Below are positions 13,593 to 21,685 of a stretch of 21,685 nt of DNA, in pieces. Position 1 is the stretch's first letter. Every line of letters begins with the position of its first letter. The stretch is taken from positions 1 through 21,685 of IMG/VR virus record IMGVR_UViG_3300028666_000113; one strand, given 5' to 3'. Below the pieces are notes generated by a model, which saw only the letters and a program-made list of their open reading frames with translations, searched no databases and was not told the origin of the DNA. Both the position numbers and the translations under genes were made by a program. The stretch comes from a virus.

Positions 13593-16076
13593 ATGGCCTC
13601 GAACGTCGACGTCAGAATTACGGCAGACGTCGCCGATCTGACGGCCAAATTCGCTTTGGCAAAGGCTGAGTCGTCGGCGCTCACGTCGGAGCTCAACAAG
13701 CTCGCGCGCGAGGCTGCCGCTGCTGGCGGCCAGATGTCGGCCGAAATGAAGGCCGGCCTACAGGATGCGGCACAGGCAGCAGTCAAGGCCAGGGCCGAGA
13801 TGCAGGCGCTTGGCAACCAGCTGAAGCAGGCGCACGATTCGACGGGCGGCTTTTTGAGCGGCCTGACCGCGGTCAAGGGCGGCCTTGAGGCGCTCGGGCT
13901 TGGCGTGACGATCGGCGGCCTCGAGGCGTTCGGTGAGAGGATTCTCACCAATACCGCGCACCTCCAGCATGAGGCCGACGTTCTGCAACTGCACGTCACG
14001 GCCTATCAAGCCTATATCCAGGCCGCGGTCGACAGCGGCGTCGACACGGACGTCGTCGACGGCGCCATCCGCCGCTTCACGGTCAATGTGGGCAATGCTC
14101 AAGTGGGTATGGGCGCTGCGGCTGGGGCCTTCGTCGAGATGGGCATCAGCGCGAACCAGTCGAACGAGGCGCTGCTCCAGCAGGTCTCCACGTTCATGCT
14201 CACGACCGACGCCGGCAATCGCGCGCGGTTGTCGCAGGAGTTGTTCGGGCGTTCGGGCGCGGAATTGATTCCGCTCTACAAGCAATGGGCGCAGGGCGCT
14301 GCTGACCTCACTGCCAAATACGACGCGATGGGTCGGATCATTGATCCGGGCGTTACCGAGGCCGCCGAGCAGGCGGACATCAAACTCAACCAGTCCTGGG
14401 AGCACTTGAAGGCGGCTGCGGCCGGTCCCGTCACCGATCTCACCCAAGCGCTGGGCGGCATGCTCGACGTCGTACAGGGCGCGCCCGTCGCCGCTGACGG
14501 CTGGGCGGAATTTGGCGCGAACGTCTCGATCTCACTAGAAAGCATCGTAGATCCCGCAGGCGCGGCGATTGATGCGCTCAAGCAGCTCGCCGCCCTTCAG
14601 GCCAAGGGCGAGTGGCATGCCAGCGCCGGCGGTATGAGTAGGCCGCCTCCCGGCGTCAAGCTGGATAAACCACCCGAGGCCGAAGAAGTCGCGGCACTTG
14701 ATGCGATCGACGCGAAGCTGCGCGAGCGCAAAGATCTCGAGGAAAGACTCGCGATCGCGACGAAGACCCGCGACGACGCGACTGCGGCCGGCGATGCCAC
14801 CGGTCACGCCAAGGCAGTCGAAGTCGTCACCGATCTGCAAAAGCAGCTAGATGCGCTCAACCGCGTACCCACCGACACGGGCGTGCATAAAGCGGCGGCC
14901 GCCGCCAGGGCCGAACTGCACGCGCTTGTCGAGGATGCGCGACAGATCAGCACCGAGCTGGACGCCGAGGCGCGCAGCGATGCACAGCGCGACGTCGCGC
15001 TCGCGAAGGATGCGCTCAAGCAGAAGCAGACCGTGCTCGATGAGGAATATCGGGCGCACCGGATCACGGCGCAGCAGAAATACGACGCGACCATCGAAGC
15101 GCTAGACAAGGAGGTCGCGGCGGAGCGCGCCGCGCTTGAACAGATCATTCACTCCGATCTGACGTCCGCGGAGCAGAAACATGATGCGCTCAACCAGGAG
15201 ATCGTGCTCGATGCGACGGCAAACGATGCGATCGCGCAGGCCCATCGGCAACTGACCGAAGAACTCCAGGCCGAGGATCGCAAACGTCTGGAAAGTTGGC
15301 GTGAGGTCAACAGCCAGATCGAGGGCGCCGAGGGCGAACTGGTCAGCGACATCTTCACCAAGCGCCAGGGTCTCGCCACCGATCTCATGCAGATCGGCTT
15401 CAAGATGCTCCAGGAGGAATTGACCAACGATCAGCGCATGCTGACGCAGCGCTGGGAGGTGAACGAAGGCATTCTCGCGTCCGATCGCGCGACGGCGTCG
15501 GGCGGCCTGATCTGGAAGACCCTGGTCGGCACGCAAGAGACGGCGATGGTGGTCACGAACCAGGCGGCGCAGACGGCGGCCGTCACCGCCGGCGCCGCGG
15601 CGCGGCTCGGAATACAGGCGACGGCCGCCGCGACCGGCGCGGCCATCAGCGCCACGACAAACGCCACCGAGATCTCGCACGACGCAGCAAAGGCGGCCGC
15701 TGGTGCCTATGCGGCGCTGGCCGGCATTCCGGTCGTCGGCCCGTTCCTCGCACCCGTCGCGGCGGCAGTCGCCTTCGCCGCGGTGGAGGCCTTCGGCTCG
15801 TTCGATCGCGGTCTCGATGTCGTCCCGCGCGACATGGTGGCGCAAATCCATGCCGGCGAGCGCATCGTGCCGGCGTCCGACAACCGGGCGATGATCAGCG
15901 CGCTCAGCGGCAATGGGGGCCGGGGCGGTTCTGGCGGCGATGTCCACTTGAACTATGCGCCCACGATCAACGCGCCGCAGCAGAAAAGCCTCGCCAAGAT
16001 GCTCGACGACGAGAGCTCGACGATGGTGAGCTGGATCGAGGCGCGGGTGCGCGACGGTGCGTTGAAGGTGGCATAG
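13593..16076 (+). CDS. Tail tape measure protein
   Basis: Tape measure, 827 aa, which fixes tail length and occupies the tube lumen until ejection. At about 0.15 nm per residue the tail would be near 120 nm. Seen: N-terminal Ala/Leu-rich helices (L-T-A-K-F-A-L-A-K-A-E-S), a long charged coiled-coil region about 360-600 (E-L-D-A-E-A-R-S-D-A-Q-R), an Ala-rich hydrophobic segment about 690-735 (P-V-V-G-P-F-L-A-P-V-A-A-A-V), and the end motif F-D-R-G-L-D-V-V-P-R-D-M-V-A-Q-I-H-A-G-E-R-I-V-P, common at tape-measure C-termini. No peptidase domain. ATG 13593 has TGGAG seven bases upstream; the TTG two codons earlier is less likely. Confidence 0.93.
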   Translation: MASNVDVRITADVADLTAKFALAKAESSALTSELNKLAREAAAAGGQMSAEMKAGLQDAAQAAVKARAEMQALGNQLKQAHDSTGGFLSGLTAVKGGLEALGLGVTIGGLEAFGERILTNTAHLQHEADVLQLHVTAYQAYIQAAVDSGVDTDVVDGAIRRFTVNVGNAQVGMGAAAGAFVEMGISANQSNEALLQQVSTFMLTTDAGNRARLSQELFGRSGAELIPLYKQWAQGAADLTAKYDAMGRIIDPGVTEAAEQADIKLNQSWEHLKAAAAGPVTDLTQALGGMLDVVQGAPVAADGWAEFGANVSISLESIVDPAGAAIDALKQLAALQAKGEWHASAGGMSRPPPGVKLDKPPEAEEVAALDAIDAKLRERKDLEERLAIATKTRDDATAAGDATGHAKAVEVVTDLQKQLDALNRVPTDTGVHKAAAAARAELHALVEDARQISTELDAEARSDAQRDVALAKDALKQKQTVLDEEYRAHRITAQQKYDATIEALDKEVAAERAALEQIIHSDLTSAEQKHDALNQEIVLDATANDAIAQAHRQLTEELQAEDRKRLESWREVNSQIEGAEGELVSDIFTKRQGLATDLMQIGFKMLQEELTNDQRMLTQRWEVNEGILASDRATASGGLIWKTLVGTQETAMVVTNQAAQTAAVTAGAAARLGIQATAAATGAAISATTNATEISHDAAKAAAGAYAALAGIPVVGPFLAPVAAAVAFAAVEAFGSFDRGLDVVPRDMVAQIHAGERIVPASDNRAMISALSGNGGRGGSGGDVHLNYAPTINAPQQKSLAKMLDDESSTMVSWIEARVRDGALKVA

Positions 16077-16078
16077 CC

Positions 16079-16741
16079 ATGACGCTTCCCGTCTATCCGG
16101 ACCGCACCGTATTGCCCGGACTCGGTTTCAGCACGAAATGGTCGCCGGTATTTTTCAACATGCCGACTCAGACGGCGGCTGCCGGCGCGGACATCGATCT
16201 GGCGCTGGCCGCGACGCCGCTACACGACTTCGAGTTGACTTACGAAGTCTTGCGCGACGCCGGGCGCAATACGCTCGAGGCGTCCGAATTCAGGACGATG
16301 ATGGGGTTTCACCTTCAGCTGGGCGGCACGGTCGGACGATTCTTTTTCAAGAACATCGATGACTTCTCCGTGTCGCAGCAGCTCATCGGCGTTGGCGACG
16401 GCGTGACGACGGCGTTCGTTCTCACGCGCACCTATGGACTCGGCGGCTACTCAGGCACCGAGCCGGTCGGCGGCGTCAACACCGCCTATCCGTTCAATGT
16501 CTATCTCGGCGACAGCGCGACGCCCGCCGATCCGTCGAGCTACACGCTTTCGACGACGATGCCCTGCCAGCAGATCGTGACGTTCGGTGTCGCGCCGCTG
16601 CTCGGTCAGAACGTCCGCGTGGACATGAACTATTGGTACTATTGCAAGCTCGCGGACAACAGCAACACGTTCGAGAAATTCATGAATCGTCTGTGGCTGC
16701 TGAACAAGGTCAAATTGCATAGCTGCCGGGCGGGCGCTTAA
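16079..16741 (+). CDS. Distal tail protein, DUF2460 (RcGTA g12-like)
   Basis: A 220-aa DUF2460-family protein, the distal tail protein that joins tube to hub in the Rhodobacter gene transfer agent. Markers: F-S-T-K-W-S-P-V-F near the start, R-N-T-L-E-A-S-E-F-R, F-F-F-K-N-I-D-D-F, then G-V-G-D-G-V-T-T-A-F-V-L-T-R-T-Y-G and V-T-F-G-V-A-P-L-L-G-Q-N-V, and N-T-F-E-K-F-M-N-R-L-W close to the end. Starts two bases after the tape measure stop, and its stop is followed at once by the GTG of the next gene, so the tail-tip genes are coupled. Confidence 0.92.
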   Translation: MTLPVYPDRTVLPGLGFSTKWSPVFFNMPTQTAAAGADIDLALAATPLHDFELTYEVLRDAGRNTLEASEFRTMMGFHLQLGGTVGRFFFKNIDDFSVSQQLIGVGDGVTTAFVLTRTYGLGGYSGTEPVGGVNTAYPFNVYLGDSATPADPSSYTLSTTMPCQQIVTFGVAPLLGQNVRVDMNYWYYCKLADNSNTFEKFMNRLWLLNKVKLHSCRAGA

Positions 16742-17626
16742 GTGACGATCCTGCGTGCCGCATCGCCAGCCCTTGCCGCGGCGCTCCAGGGCGGTGTTCC
16801 GTTGTGGTCAGCGGAACTCTTCACCTTCACGCTCGTCGCTGGCGCGCCGACCTTCCGCTGGACGTCGTTCGATGGCGATCTCGTCGCTGGCGGCCAAACC
16901 TACCTATCACGCAAACCCTGGCTGACGCGTTCGAAGTGGAACGTCACCAACACGATGGAAGTTCCCTCTCTGACGGTGAAGCTCGCGGCGCTGAACGATG
17001 GCTTCAACGGTGGCGTGAGCATCAAGGCTCAAATCCACAACGGACTGTTCGATGGCGCATCGTTCTTGCTCTCACGCGCTTACATGACAACGCCCGGAGA
17101 TACGACGGCGCTTGGCACGATCGATCTGTTCGGTGGTGAAGTTGCCGGTCTCACGCTCATCGGCTCGCTGGCCACCATCACGATCAAGGGCAAAGTCAAC
17201 AAACTCAATCAGTATGTCCCGCGCAACGTCTACCAGATCGGATGCAACCATGCGTTCTGCGACCCTGGTTGCACTCTAAGCCGGGCCTCGTTCACTTCAT
17301 CGTATACTGTCGGCTCTTCGCCAAGCGTCTCGTTCATCCCCTGGACTTCCACGCCGTCGAGCCCGGCGCGATATACAGGCGGAACGATCACTTTTACGAG
17401 CGGTCCTGCTTCGGGAGAGTCCCGCAATATCTCGAAAGCCGATGGCACGGGCCTGACGCTCTCCTATCCGCTCTATGTCGCAGCGGCGCCCGGTGACGGC
17501 TTCACTGCCTTTGAAGGCTGCGACAAGACGTTCAACAGCGGGTCCGGTCAGAGTTGCACGGACCGATCGAACACCCAGCACTATCGCGGATTCGAGTTCG
17601 TTCCGCCGCCGAACGCGGCCGTCTGA
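16742..17626 (+). CDS. Tail hub protein, DUF2163 / gpL-like, with Cys cluster
   Basis: A 294-aa hub protein of the DUF2163 family (RcGTA g13-like, related to lambda gpL). N-terminal R-A-A-S-P-A-L-A-A-A-L-Q-G-G-V-P-L-W-S-A-E-L is typical. Five cysteines lie in the C-terminal half: C168, C173 and C177 in G-C-N-H-A-F-C-D-P-G-C, then C260 and C272, followed by the family's R-G-F-E-F-V-P-P-P end. Lambda gpL is known to hold a [4Fe-4S] cluster, so the same is likely here. GTG start immediately after the previous stop; the stop overlaps the peptidase start in TGATG. Confidence 0.92.
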   Translation: MTILRAASPALAAALQGGVPLWSAELFTFTLVAGAPTFRWTSFDGDLVAGGQTYLSRKPWLTRSKWNVTNTMEVPSLTVKLAALNDGFNGGVSIKAQIHNGLFDGASFLLSRAYMTTPGDTTALGTIDLFGGEVAGLTLIGSLATITIKGKVNKLNQYVPRNVYQIGCNHAFCDPGCTLSRASFTSSYTVGSSPSVSFIPWTSTPSSPARYTGGTITFTSGPASGESRNISKADGTGLTLSYPLYVAAAPGDGFTAFEGCDKTFNSGSGQSCTDRSNTQHYRGFEFVPPPNAAV

Positions 17627-18204
17627 TGTACGTGCATGAGACCCTCGCGCGCGACGGCGCGAAGGTGATCGTGTTCCCCACCGGACGCTCGGCCGAGACG
17701 CACATCTTCGGAAGCGAAGAGGAAGCAGAGGCGCGGCTGCGCTTCGTTTCCGAAGGGCTGACGTGGGTGGGGACGCCGTTCGCCGATTGCGCCGATGTCA
17801 AGGGTCCGCGCGGCGCCGTCGATTGCGCAATGCTCCTTGTGCGCTGTTCAGTCGACACCGGGCTTCTGCCGCCGTTCGACCCGCGCCCCTATCGCCCTCG
17901 CCATATGCTGCACCGCACGGAGCAGAAGTTTCTCGGCTGGGTGCAGGACAAGCTTGGTGGCATGGAGGTCGATGCGCCGCGGCTGGGCGACGTCATCGTC
18001 TGGCAGTTCGGCAAGGTGTTTTCGCACGGTGCGATCCTGATCAATGCGACGGAGGTAGTGCACGCCTACGGCACGGCGCGCATGTGCCTGGTTTCGCGGC
18101 GCGACGAGGACCTGCTGAAGCATATGTCGCTTGGCCATCAGAATTTCCCGCGGCCGGTCAAATATTTCGACATTTGGAAGGGACGCAAATGGGCGCGATC
18201 CTAG
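17626..18204 (+). CDS. NlpC/P60-type tail peptidase
   Basis: A 192-aa cysteine peptidase of the tail tip (RcGTA g14-like), expected to cut peptidoglycan peptides during DNA entry. Predicted catalytic residues: C67 in G-A-V-D-C-A-M-L-L, H134 in V-F-S-H-G-A-I-L-I, and H146 in V-V-H-A-Y-G as the third polar residue. All are present, so the enzyme should be active. No signal peptide, as expected for a virion component. ATG 17626 (TGATG with the hub stop) is chosen over an upstream start at 17554 which would overlap the hub's conserved C-terminus. It overlaps the next gene by 16 bases. Confidence 0.92.
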   Translation: MYVHETLARDGAKVIVFPTGRSAETHIFGSEEEAEARLRFVSEGLTWVGTPFADCADVKGPRGAVDCAMLLVRCSVDTGLLPPFDPRPYRPRHMLHRTEQKFLGWVQDKLGGMEVDAPRLGDVIVWQFGKVFSHGAILINATEVVHAYGTARMCLVSRRDEDLLKHMSLGHQNFPRPVKYFDIWKGRKWARS

Positions 18205-20963
18205 GGATCGGAGGCGGCGCCCAGTCGCAGAAGACCATCGTCTATTCCGGGCTCAACGTCAGCTCGTCGCGCATGGACTTGCCGGTCCCGATCTTCTGGG
18301 GCCAACGCCGCATCAGTACCAACGCGATTTGGTACAACAATTTCAAGAAACATCCCGTCAGCGCCAAGGGAAAGGGCGCCAGCAAAGGCACGCAATACGA
18401 TTATACCGCCGCGACGGCGACCGCGCTCAGCGAGGGGCCGATCGACTCGATCGTCAATGTCTGGGCCGCCGGCTCGACGACGACGACGACGACGCTCGCC
18501 AAACTCAATATGACGCTGTTCACCGGGACCGCGGCGCAGTCGCCATGGTCGTTCGTTTCGACGAACTTTCCAGCTCAGGCCCGCTCCTATGGACTGACGG
18601 CCTACCTCGCCTGCTCGAACCAGGATCTCGGGGAGTCGGCAACGATCCCCGACAATGCGTTTGAGTGTGTCCGCTCGAACGGCTTCGCCTACACGCACAC
18701 GACCAACGGCTGGATCGATCCGGCGACGCATATCTCGACCTCCGCGATCGACGTCCTGCTGTCGGATTGCCTCGTCGATCTGGTTACGAATCCCCAATAT
18801 GGCCAACTTCTGGAAGCCGGAGACATCGCGAGTACCACGCAATGGGCGACGTATATGCGGGCGCAGGGGCTCTTCTTCTCGCCGCTGCTGAACTCGCAGG
18901 TGACCGCGACGTCTCTGTTCGATCGCTGGGCGCAGCTATCGAATACGTGGATTTACTGGTCGGGGACCCAGCTTCAGTTCGTGCCGTTGGGCGATTCAAC
19001 AGTCACCGGAAATGGCGTGACATACACGCCGGACAATGCGATCGCCTACGATCTTGGCCCGGGCGACTTCATCGGCGATGAGCCTGTTTCCGTCGCGCGC
19101 ATGGATCCTGCGGACTGCTTCAATCGCACAGTCCTACAGATTACCGACCGAACGATCGGGTATGTCTCGAACCCGATCGAGTTCAAGGACCAAACGCTCG
19201 TCGACACCTACGGTCTGCGCGACCAGTCGAGCACCCAGGCCGACGAGATTTGCGATCCCGTCGTGGGCGCGATCGCGGCGCAGCTCATCGGCCGGCGCGC
19301 GGCCTATGTGCGCAATACCTATTCCTTCAAGACGTCCTATCGCTTTATCCGTTGCCTGCCTGGCACTCCGCTGACGCTGACCGATCCGAATATCGGCATC
19401 AACAAGATGCGCGTGCGCGTGGCGACGATCGAGGAAGCGGACGACGGATCGCTCGCTTTCACTTGCGAGGAATTTCCAAGCCTGGTCGGCACGTTTTCGC
19501 CGACCGGCTCGTCTCTCGCCGGCGCGCCAACCAATCCCAATGAGTATGTCGATCCCGGCAGCGTCAACACGCCGGCAATATTGGAGCCCGATGCATCGTT
19601 CACCGGGGGGTTGCCGCAGATCGTCATTGCAGCATCGGGCGGCCCGAACTGGGGGGGATGTTTCGTCACCATCTCGTTCGATGGGACTGAATATTCGACG
19701 ATCGGAAGGATCGTGGCGCCGGCGGTCCAGGGCGTCCTGACGTCCACTCTGCCGAACCACGCGGATCCCGATACCGTCGATACGCTGGCGGTCGATTGTA
19801 CCGAAAGTCTGTCGCTTCCGACGCCAGTGACCAATGCGGACGCCGACGCGTTGCGCACAATTAGTTGGCTGAGTGCGCAACCGGCGCTCGTGAGCGGTTC
19901 TTATGTCGTACCGACCGTCGGCGAAATGCTGGCGTTCGGCGATGTATCGGCGACCGGCACCTATGCCGCGAACCTCACCTATCTGCGGCGCGGCCAATAT
20001 GGCTTCGCGCCTTCCTCGCATGCATCGGGCGATCAGTTCACGGTCATCGACGTCGTCGGCTCGACCGGCACATCGCTCGTCTACGATTTGCCGCCGCAAT
20101 ACATCGGCCAGCCGATCTATATCAAACTCCTCTCCTATAACGCCTTTGGAAACGAGGTTCAGGATCCGAGCGCGGTGCTCGAATACAAATACACTCCGAC
20201 CGGCCTCGGCTATGGCACTGGAACCGGCGGTGTTCCCAAGACGCCGACCGGCCTCATCGTGGTGTCTGGTAACGGGCAGGACAACATCGCGTGGAACGCG
20301 AACGATGCCGTTGACAACGTCTCGGCGTATCAACTCTATGCCGCCGTCGGGCCCGGCGGTTCTTTCGGATCGGCGTCGCTTATCTTCGACGGCAAGGCCA
20401 CGCATTTCGTATGGCCTGGCCGAACCGACGGCGACGAATGGACTTATTTCGTCGTCGCGGTAAACGCGGTGGGGCCGTCGCCGCACACGTCCGGCGTCGA
20501 CGCGACCGCCGTGGGCATCGTCACTGACCAGATCGTACCTGGAGCGATCTCCTCGGCGACAACGCTTGGGCCGATGGATTGGGTTTCGCCGGCGGTCTCG
20601 CCGGCGGTGGAAACGAACTTCTTCGGCGGCCTCGGCACGACATATCTCGATCTGGGCGCCGTGCCGCCGGCTGGAACCTATGTCATCCTGTCGCTCAACG
20701 GCTATGTTCAGCGCAACACCGGCCGCGACCCGATCGTCACGACGCGCATCTATCGCGGCATCTTCGGCACCGGATCGCCCGTTCTGATCGCCACGGGCGC
20801 CGTCGGCGGCGGCTCCGACAACCACTTCATGCCGATCGTGTGCAGCGGACCCGACTATGCGCCGGGCCGATATTACACCGCGACGATCGAGACCGACTCT
20901 GTGTCGCCGCCGCCGCTTTCGGAGATTTATGGCGCGATGACCGCGCAGGTCTTCAAGCGCTGA
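18189..20963 (+). CDS. Large tail-tip / host-recognition protein with FnIII domain
   Basis: Tip protein of 924 aa in the position of RcGTA g15 and lambda J. The N-terminus is Gly-rich (M-G-A-I-L-G-I-G-G-G-A) with P-I-F-W-G-Q-R-R-I. Residues about 300-428 look like the Phage-tail_3/gpJ core: D-P-A-D-C-F-N-R-T-V, I-E-F-K-D, A-A-Q-L-I-G-R-R-A-A-Y-V-R-N-T-Y, and an A-T-I-E-E-A-D-D-G-S-L end. An FnIII-like domain sits at about 683-785 (P-K-T-P-T-G-L, then Y-F-V-V-A-V-N-A-V-G-P-S). The C-terminal 140 residues are strand-rich and may bind a receptor. Start ATG 18189 has a GGAAGGG upstream; the open frame from 17763 is out-of-frame reading of the peptidase gene. It has a Thr6 run and a G7 tract. Confidence 0.88.
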   Translation: MGAILGIGGGAQSQKTIVYSGLNVSSSRMDLPVPIFWGQRRISTNAIWYNNFKKHPVSAKGKGASKGTQYDYTAATATALSEGPIDSIVNVWAAGSTTTTTTLAKLNMTLFTGTAAQSPWSFVSTNFPAQARSYGLTAYLACSNQDLGESATIPDNAFECVRSNGFAYTHTTNGWIDPATHISTSAIDVLLSDCLVDLVTNPQYGQLLEAGDIASTTQWATYMRAQGLFFSPLLNSQVTATSLFDRWAQLSNTWIYWSGTQLQFVPLGDSTVTGNGVTYTPDNAIAYDLGPGDFIGDEPVSVARMDPADCFNRTVLQITDRTIGYVSNPIEFKDQTLVDTYGLRDQSSTQADEICDPVVGAIAAQLIGRRAAYVRNTYSFKTSYRFIRCLPGTPLTLTDPNIGINKMRVRVATIEEADDGSLAFTCEEFPSLVGTFSPTGSSLAGAPTNPNEYVDPGSVNTPAILEPDASFTGGLPQIVIAASGGPNWGGCFVTISFDGTEYSTIGRIVAPAVQGVLTSTLPNHADPDTVDTLAVDCTESLSLPTPVTNADADALRTISWLSAQPALVSGSYVVPTVGEMLAFGDVSATGTYAANLTYLRRGQYGFAPSSHASGDQFTVIDVVGSTGTSLVYDLPPQYIGQPIYIKLLSYNAFGNEVQDPSAVLEYKYTPTGLGYGTGTGGVPKTPTGLIVVSGNGQDNIAWNANDAVDNVSAYQLYAAVGPGGSFGSASLIFDGKATHFVWPGRTDGDEWTYFVVAVNAVGPSPHTSGVDATAVGIVTDQIVPGAISSATTLGPMDWVSPAVSPAVETNFFGGLGTTYLDLGAVPPAGTYVILSLNGYVQRNTGRDPIVTTRIYRGIFGTGSPVLIATGAVGGGSDNHFMPIVCSGPDYAPGRYYTATIETDSVSPPPLSEIYGAMTAQVFKR
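18477..18494 (+). repeat. Short ACG trinucleotide repeat
   Basis: Six consecutive ACG codons encode Thr6 in the tail-tip protein. Changes in copy number would keep the frame. Short enough to be chance in this GC-rich DNA. Confidence 0.5.
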
Positions 20964-20984
20964 TCACCACAAAGGAAGCAATCG

Positions 20985-21685
20985 ATGGCGATCTACATGC
21001 TCGCGGCCGGTCCCGGAATCACGTTCACCTCGATGCCGTCCGGCACCGTCTATGTCTCGAGTCAAAACAGCCTCGTCGTCATCACCAATGGTTCGGTGGC
21101 CGACCAGGTCGCGCTCGAAAATGTCGGTTGTCAAACGCTCTCGAGCCAAGCGTCGACCGACCCGCTCGTCGTGCAGACGAACACTGTTCAAACGATCACC
21201 GGAAGAAAGACCATGTCGGGAGGCGTCACTGGTCTGCCGTCGCCTAGCGTTCCGTCCGATGCCGCGCGGCTCCAGGACGTCACCGGAAACACCCAGCACT
21301 ACAACCCGGTGACTGGCGGCACGCCGCCAGGCACAGTCGACTTCGCGACAACCGCGGCGCTGCCCGCATGCACCTACGCGAATGGATCTTCGGGCGTTGG
21401 CGCCACACTCACGGCGAACTCCAATGGTGCGCTCGCTTCGCAGGACGGTCAGGCGATCGCGCTCAACAAGCGTATCGCGGTTTGGTGGCAGTCCTCAGCG
21501 CAGCAGAACGGTTTCTACTATGTTTCGCAAGTTGGCGACGCCGGAACGCCGTGGATTCTGACTCGTTGTACCGATGCCGATAGCGCCGGCGAGCTCGGCT
21601 ATGGCACCGCGACCGTTCTGAACGGTACGCTCTATGCTGGCTATACGCTGCAAGTAAACGTCGCCGCGGCGGCCATCACAATGGG
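20985..21685 (+). CDS. Tail fibre-like protein, truncated by the window edge
   Basis: An open frame of 233 complete codons to the right edge with no stop, so the C-terminus is missing. ATG 20985 has AAAGGA eight bases upstream. The start is M-A-I-Y-M-L-A-A-G-P-G-I-T-F; T-G-L-P-S-P-S-V-P-S-D-A-A-R-L-Q-D-V recalls the hinge motif of tail fibres. After that comes a module with N-G-A-L-A, R-I-A-V-W-W-Q, Q-N-G-F-Y-Y-V-S-Q-V-G-D-A-G-T-P-W and L-T-R-C-T-D-A-D, known to me from many phage fibre and appendage proteins. It follows the tip protein by 21 bases and is probably the fibre or side fibre that touches the host. Confidence 0.82.
   Translation, partial: MAIYMLAAGPGITFTSMPSGTVYVSSQNSLVVITNGSVADQVALENVGCQTLSSQASTDPLVVQTNTVQTITGRKTMSGGVTGLPSPSVPSDAARLQDVTGNTQHYNPVTGGTPPGTVDFATTAALPACTYANGSSGVGATLTANSNGALASQDGQAIALNKRIAVWWQSSAQQNGFYYVSQVGDAGTPWILTRCTDADSAGELGYGTATVLNGTLYAGYTLQVNVAAAAITM

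Noticed and set aside
17763-18188. Upstream extension of the tail-tip gene by 142 codons
   Set aside because: The extra residues are Arg/Ala-rich out-of-frame reading of the NlpC/P60 gene; ATG 18189 has a Shine-Dalgarno and a sensible N-terminus.
19134-20825. 563-codon antisense open frame opposite the tail-tip gene
   Set aside because: It mirrors the GC-biased codons of the real gene, is Arg-rich with no recognisable domain, and no antisense promoter or ribosome site is apparent. Same for the minus-strand frames at 3616-4974 and 5550-6719.
1-21685. CRISPR array, tRNA, rRNA, integrase or insertion sequence
   Set aside because: No regularly spaced repeats, cloverleaf, transposase, recombinase or terminal inverted repeats were seen on either strand.
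73-21685. The whole cluster as a gene transfer agent
   Set aside because: The gene order is GTA-like in the tail, but the two-HTH small terminase, the accessory block, the inserted modules and a fibre-like gene fit a phage or prophage better. The window alone cannot settle it.

Overview
The window is the late, structural half of a tailed-phage genome or prophage with a long non-contractile (siphovirus-type) tail. All convincing genes lie on the + strand in one nearly gapless block. The order is packaging, capsid, a block of accessory genes, head-tail connection, tail tube, tape measure, tail tip and a fibre-like gene that runs off the right edge. DNA is GC-rich with strongly GC-biased third codon positions, which explains the many long antisense ORFs. 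The host is most likely an alphaproteobacterium. The tail-tip set (DUF2460, DUF2163/gpL-like, NlpC/P60, large tip protein) follows the order known from the Rhodobacter gene transfer agent and related alphaproteobacterial phages, and one gene encodes a DNA-binding domain resembling that of CtrA, the alphaproteobacterial cell-cycle regulator. No integrase, lysis, replication, tRNA or clear host gene is visible, so the window does not show whether this is a free phage or a prophage.

Layout. 1-72: short leader with a T8 run. 73-2379: small and large terminase subunits. 2388-2564: tiny two-helix membrane protein. 2564-6659: portal, prohead protease with a long C-terminal extension that looks like a nested scaffold gene, and HK97-fold major capsid. 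6670-7262: a probable decoration protein gene bracketed by two strong hairpins. 7284-9981: accessory block with a Rossmann-like protein, a small ORF, a receiver-less CtrA-like winged-helix protein, a 70-aa protein, a virion-like protein and a LamG-like adhesin candidate. 9978-12009: connector, gp10-like neck protein and tail terminator. 12034-13559: tail tube and two-frame tail assembly chaperones. 13593-16076: tape measure. 16079-20963: distal tail, hub, peptidase and large tip protein. 20985-end: fibre-like protein, truncated by the window.

How it works together: terminase packages DNA through the portal into a shell that the protease matures. Connector, neck and terminator proteins join head to tail. 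The chaperones load tube protein on the tape measure, and the tip complex with its peptidase opens the envelope. Most adjacent genes overlap by a few bases (ATGA or TGATG), so they are probably translationally coupled and expressed late.

Most unusual points: the CtrA-type DNA-binding domain inside a late virion operon; a likely in-frame internal gene in the protease with its own Shine-Dalgarno; a shared passenger domain inserted in two unrelated virion proteins, plus a different insert in the tail terminator; an exact 64-residue HTH duplication in the small terminase; and a probable -1 frameshift in the tail chaperones. Family assignments are from recognition of protein sequence, not from searches.
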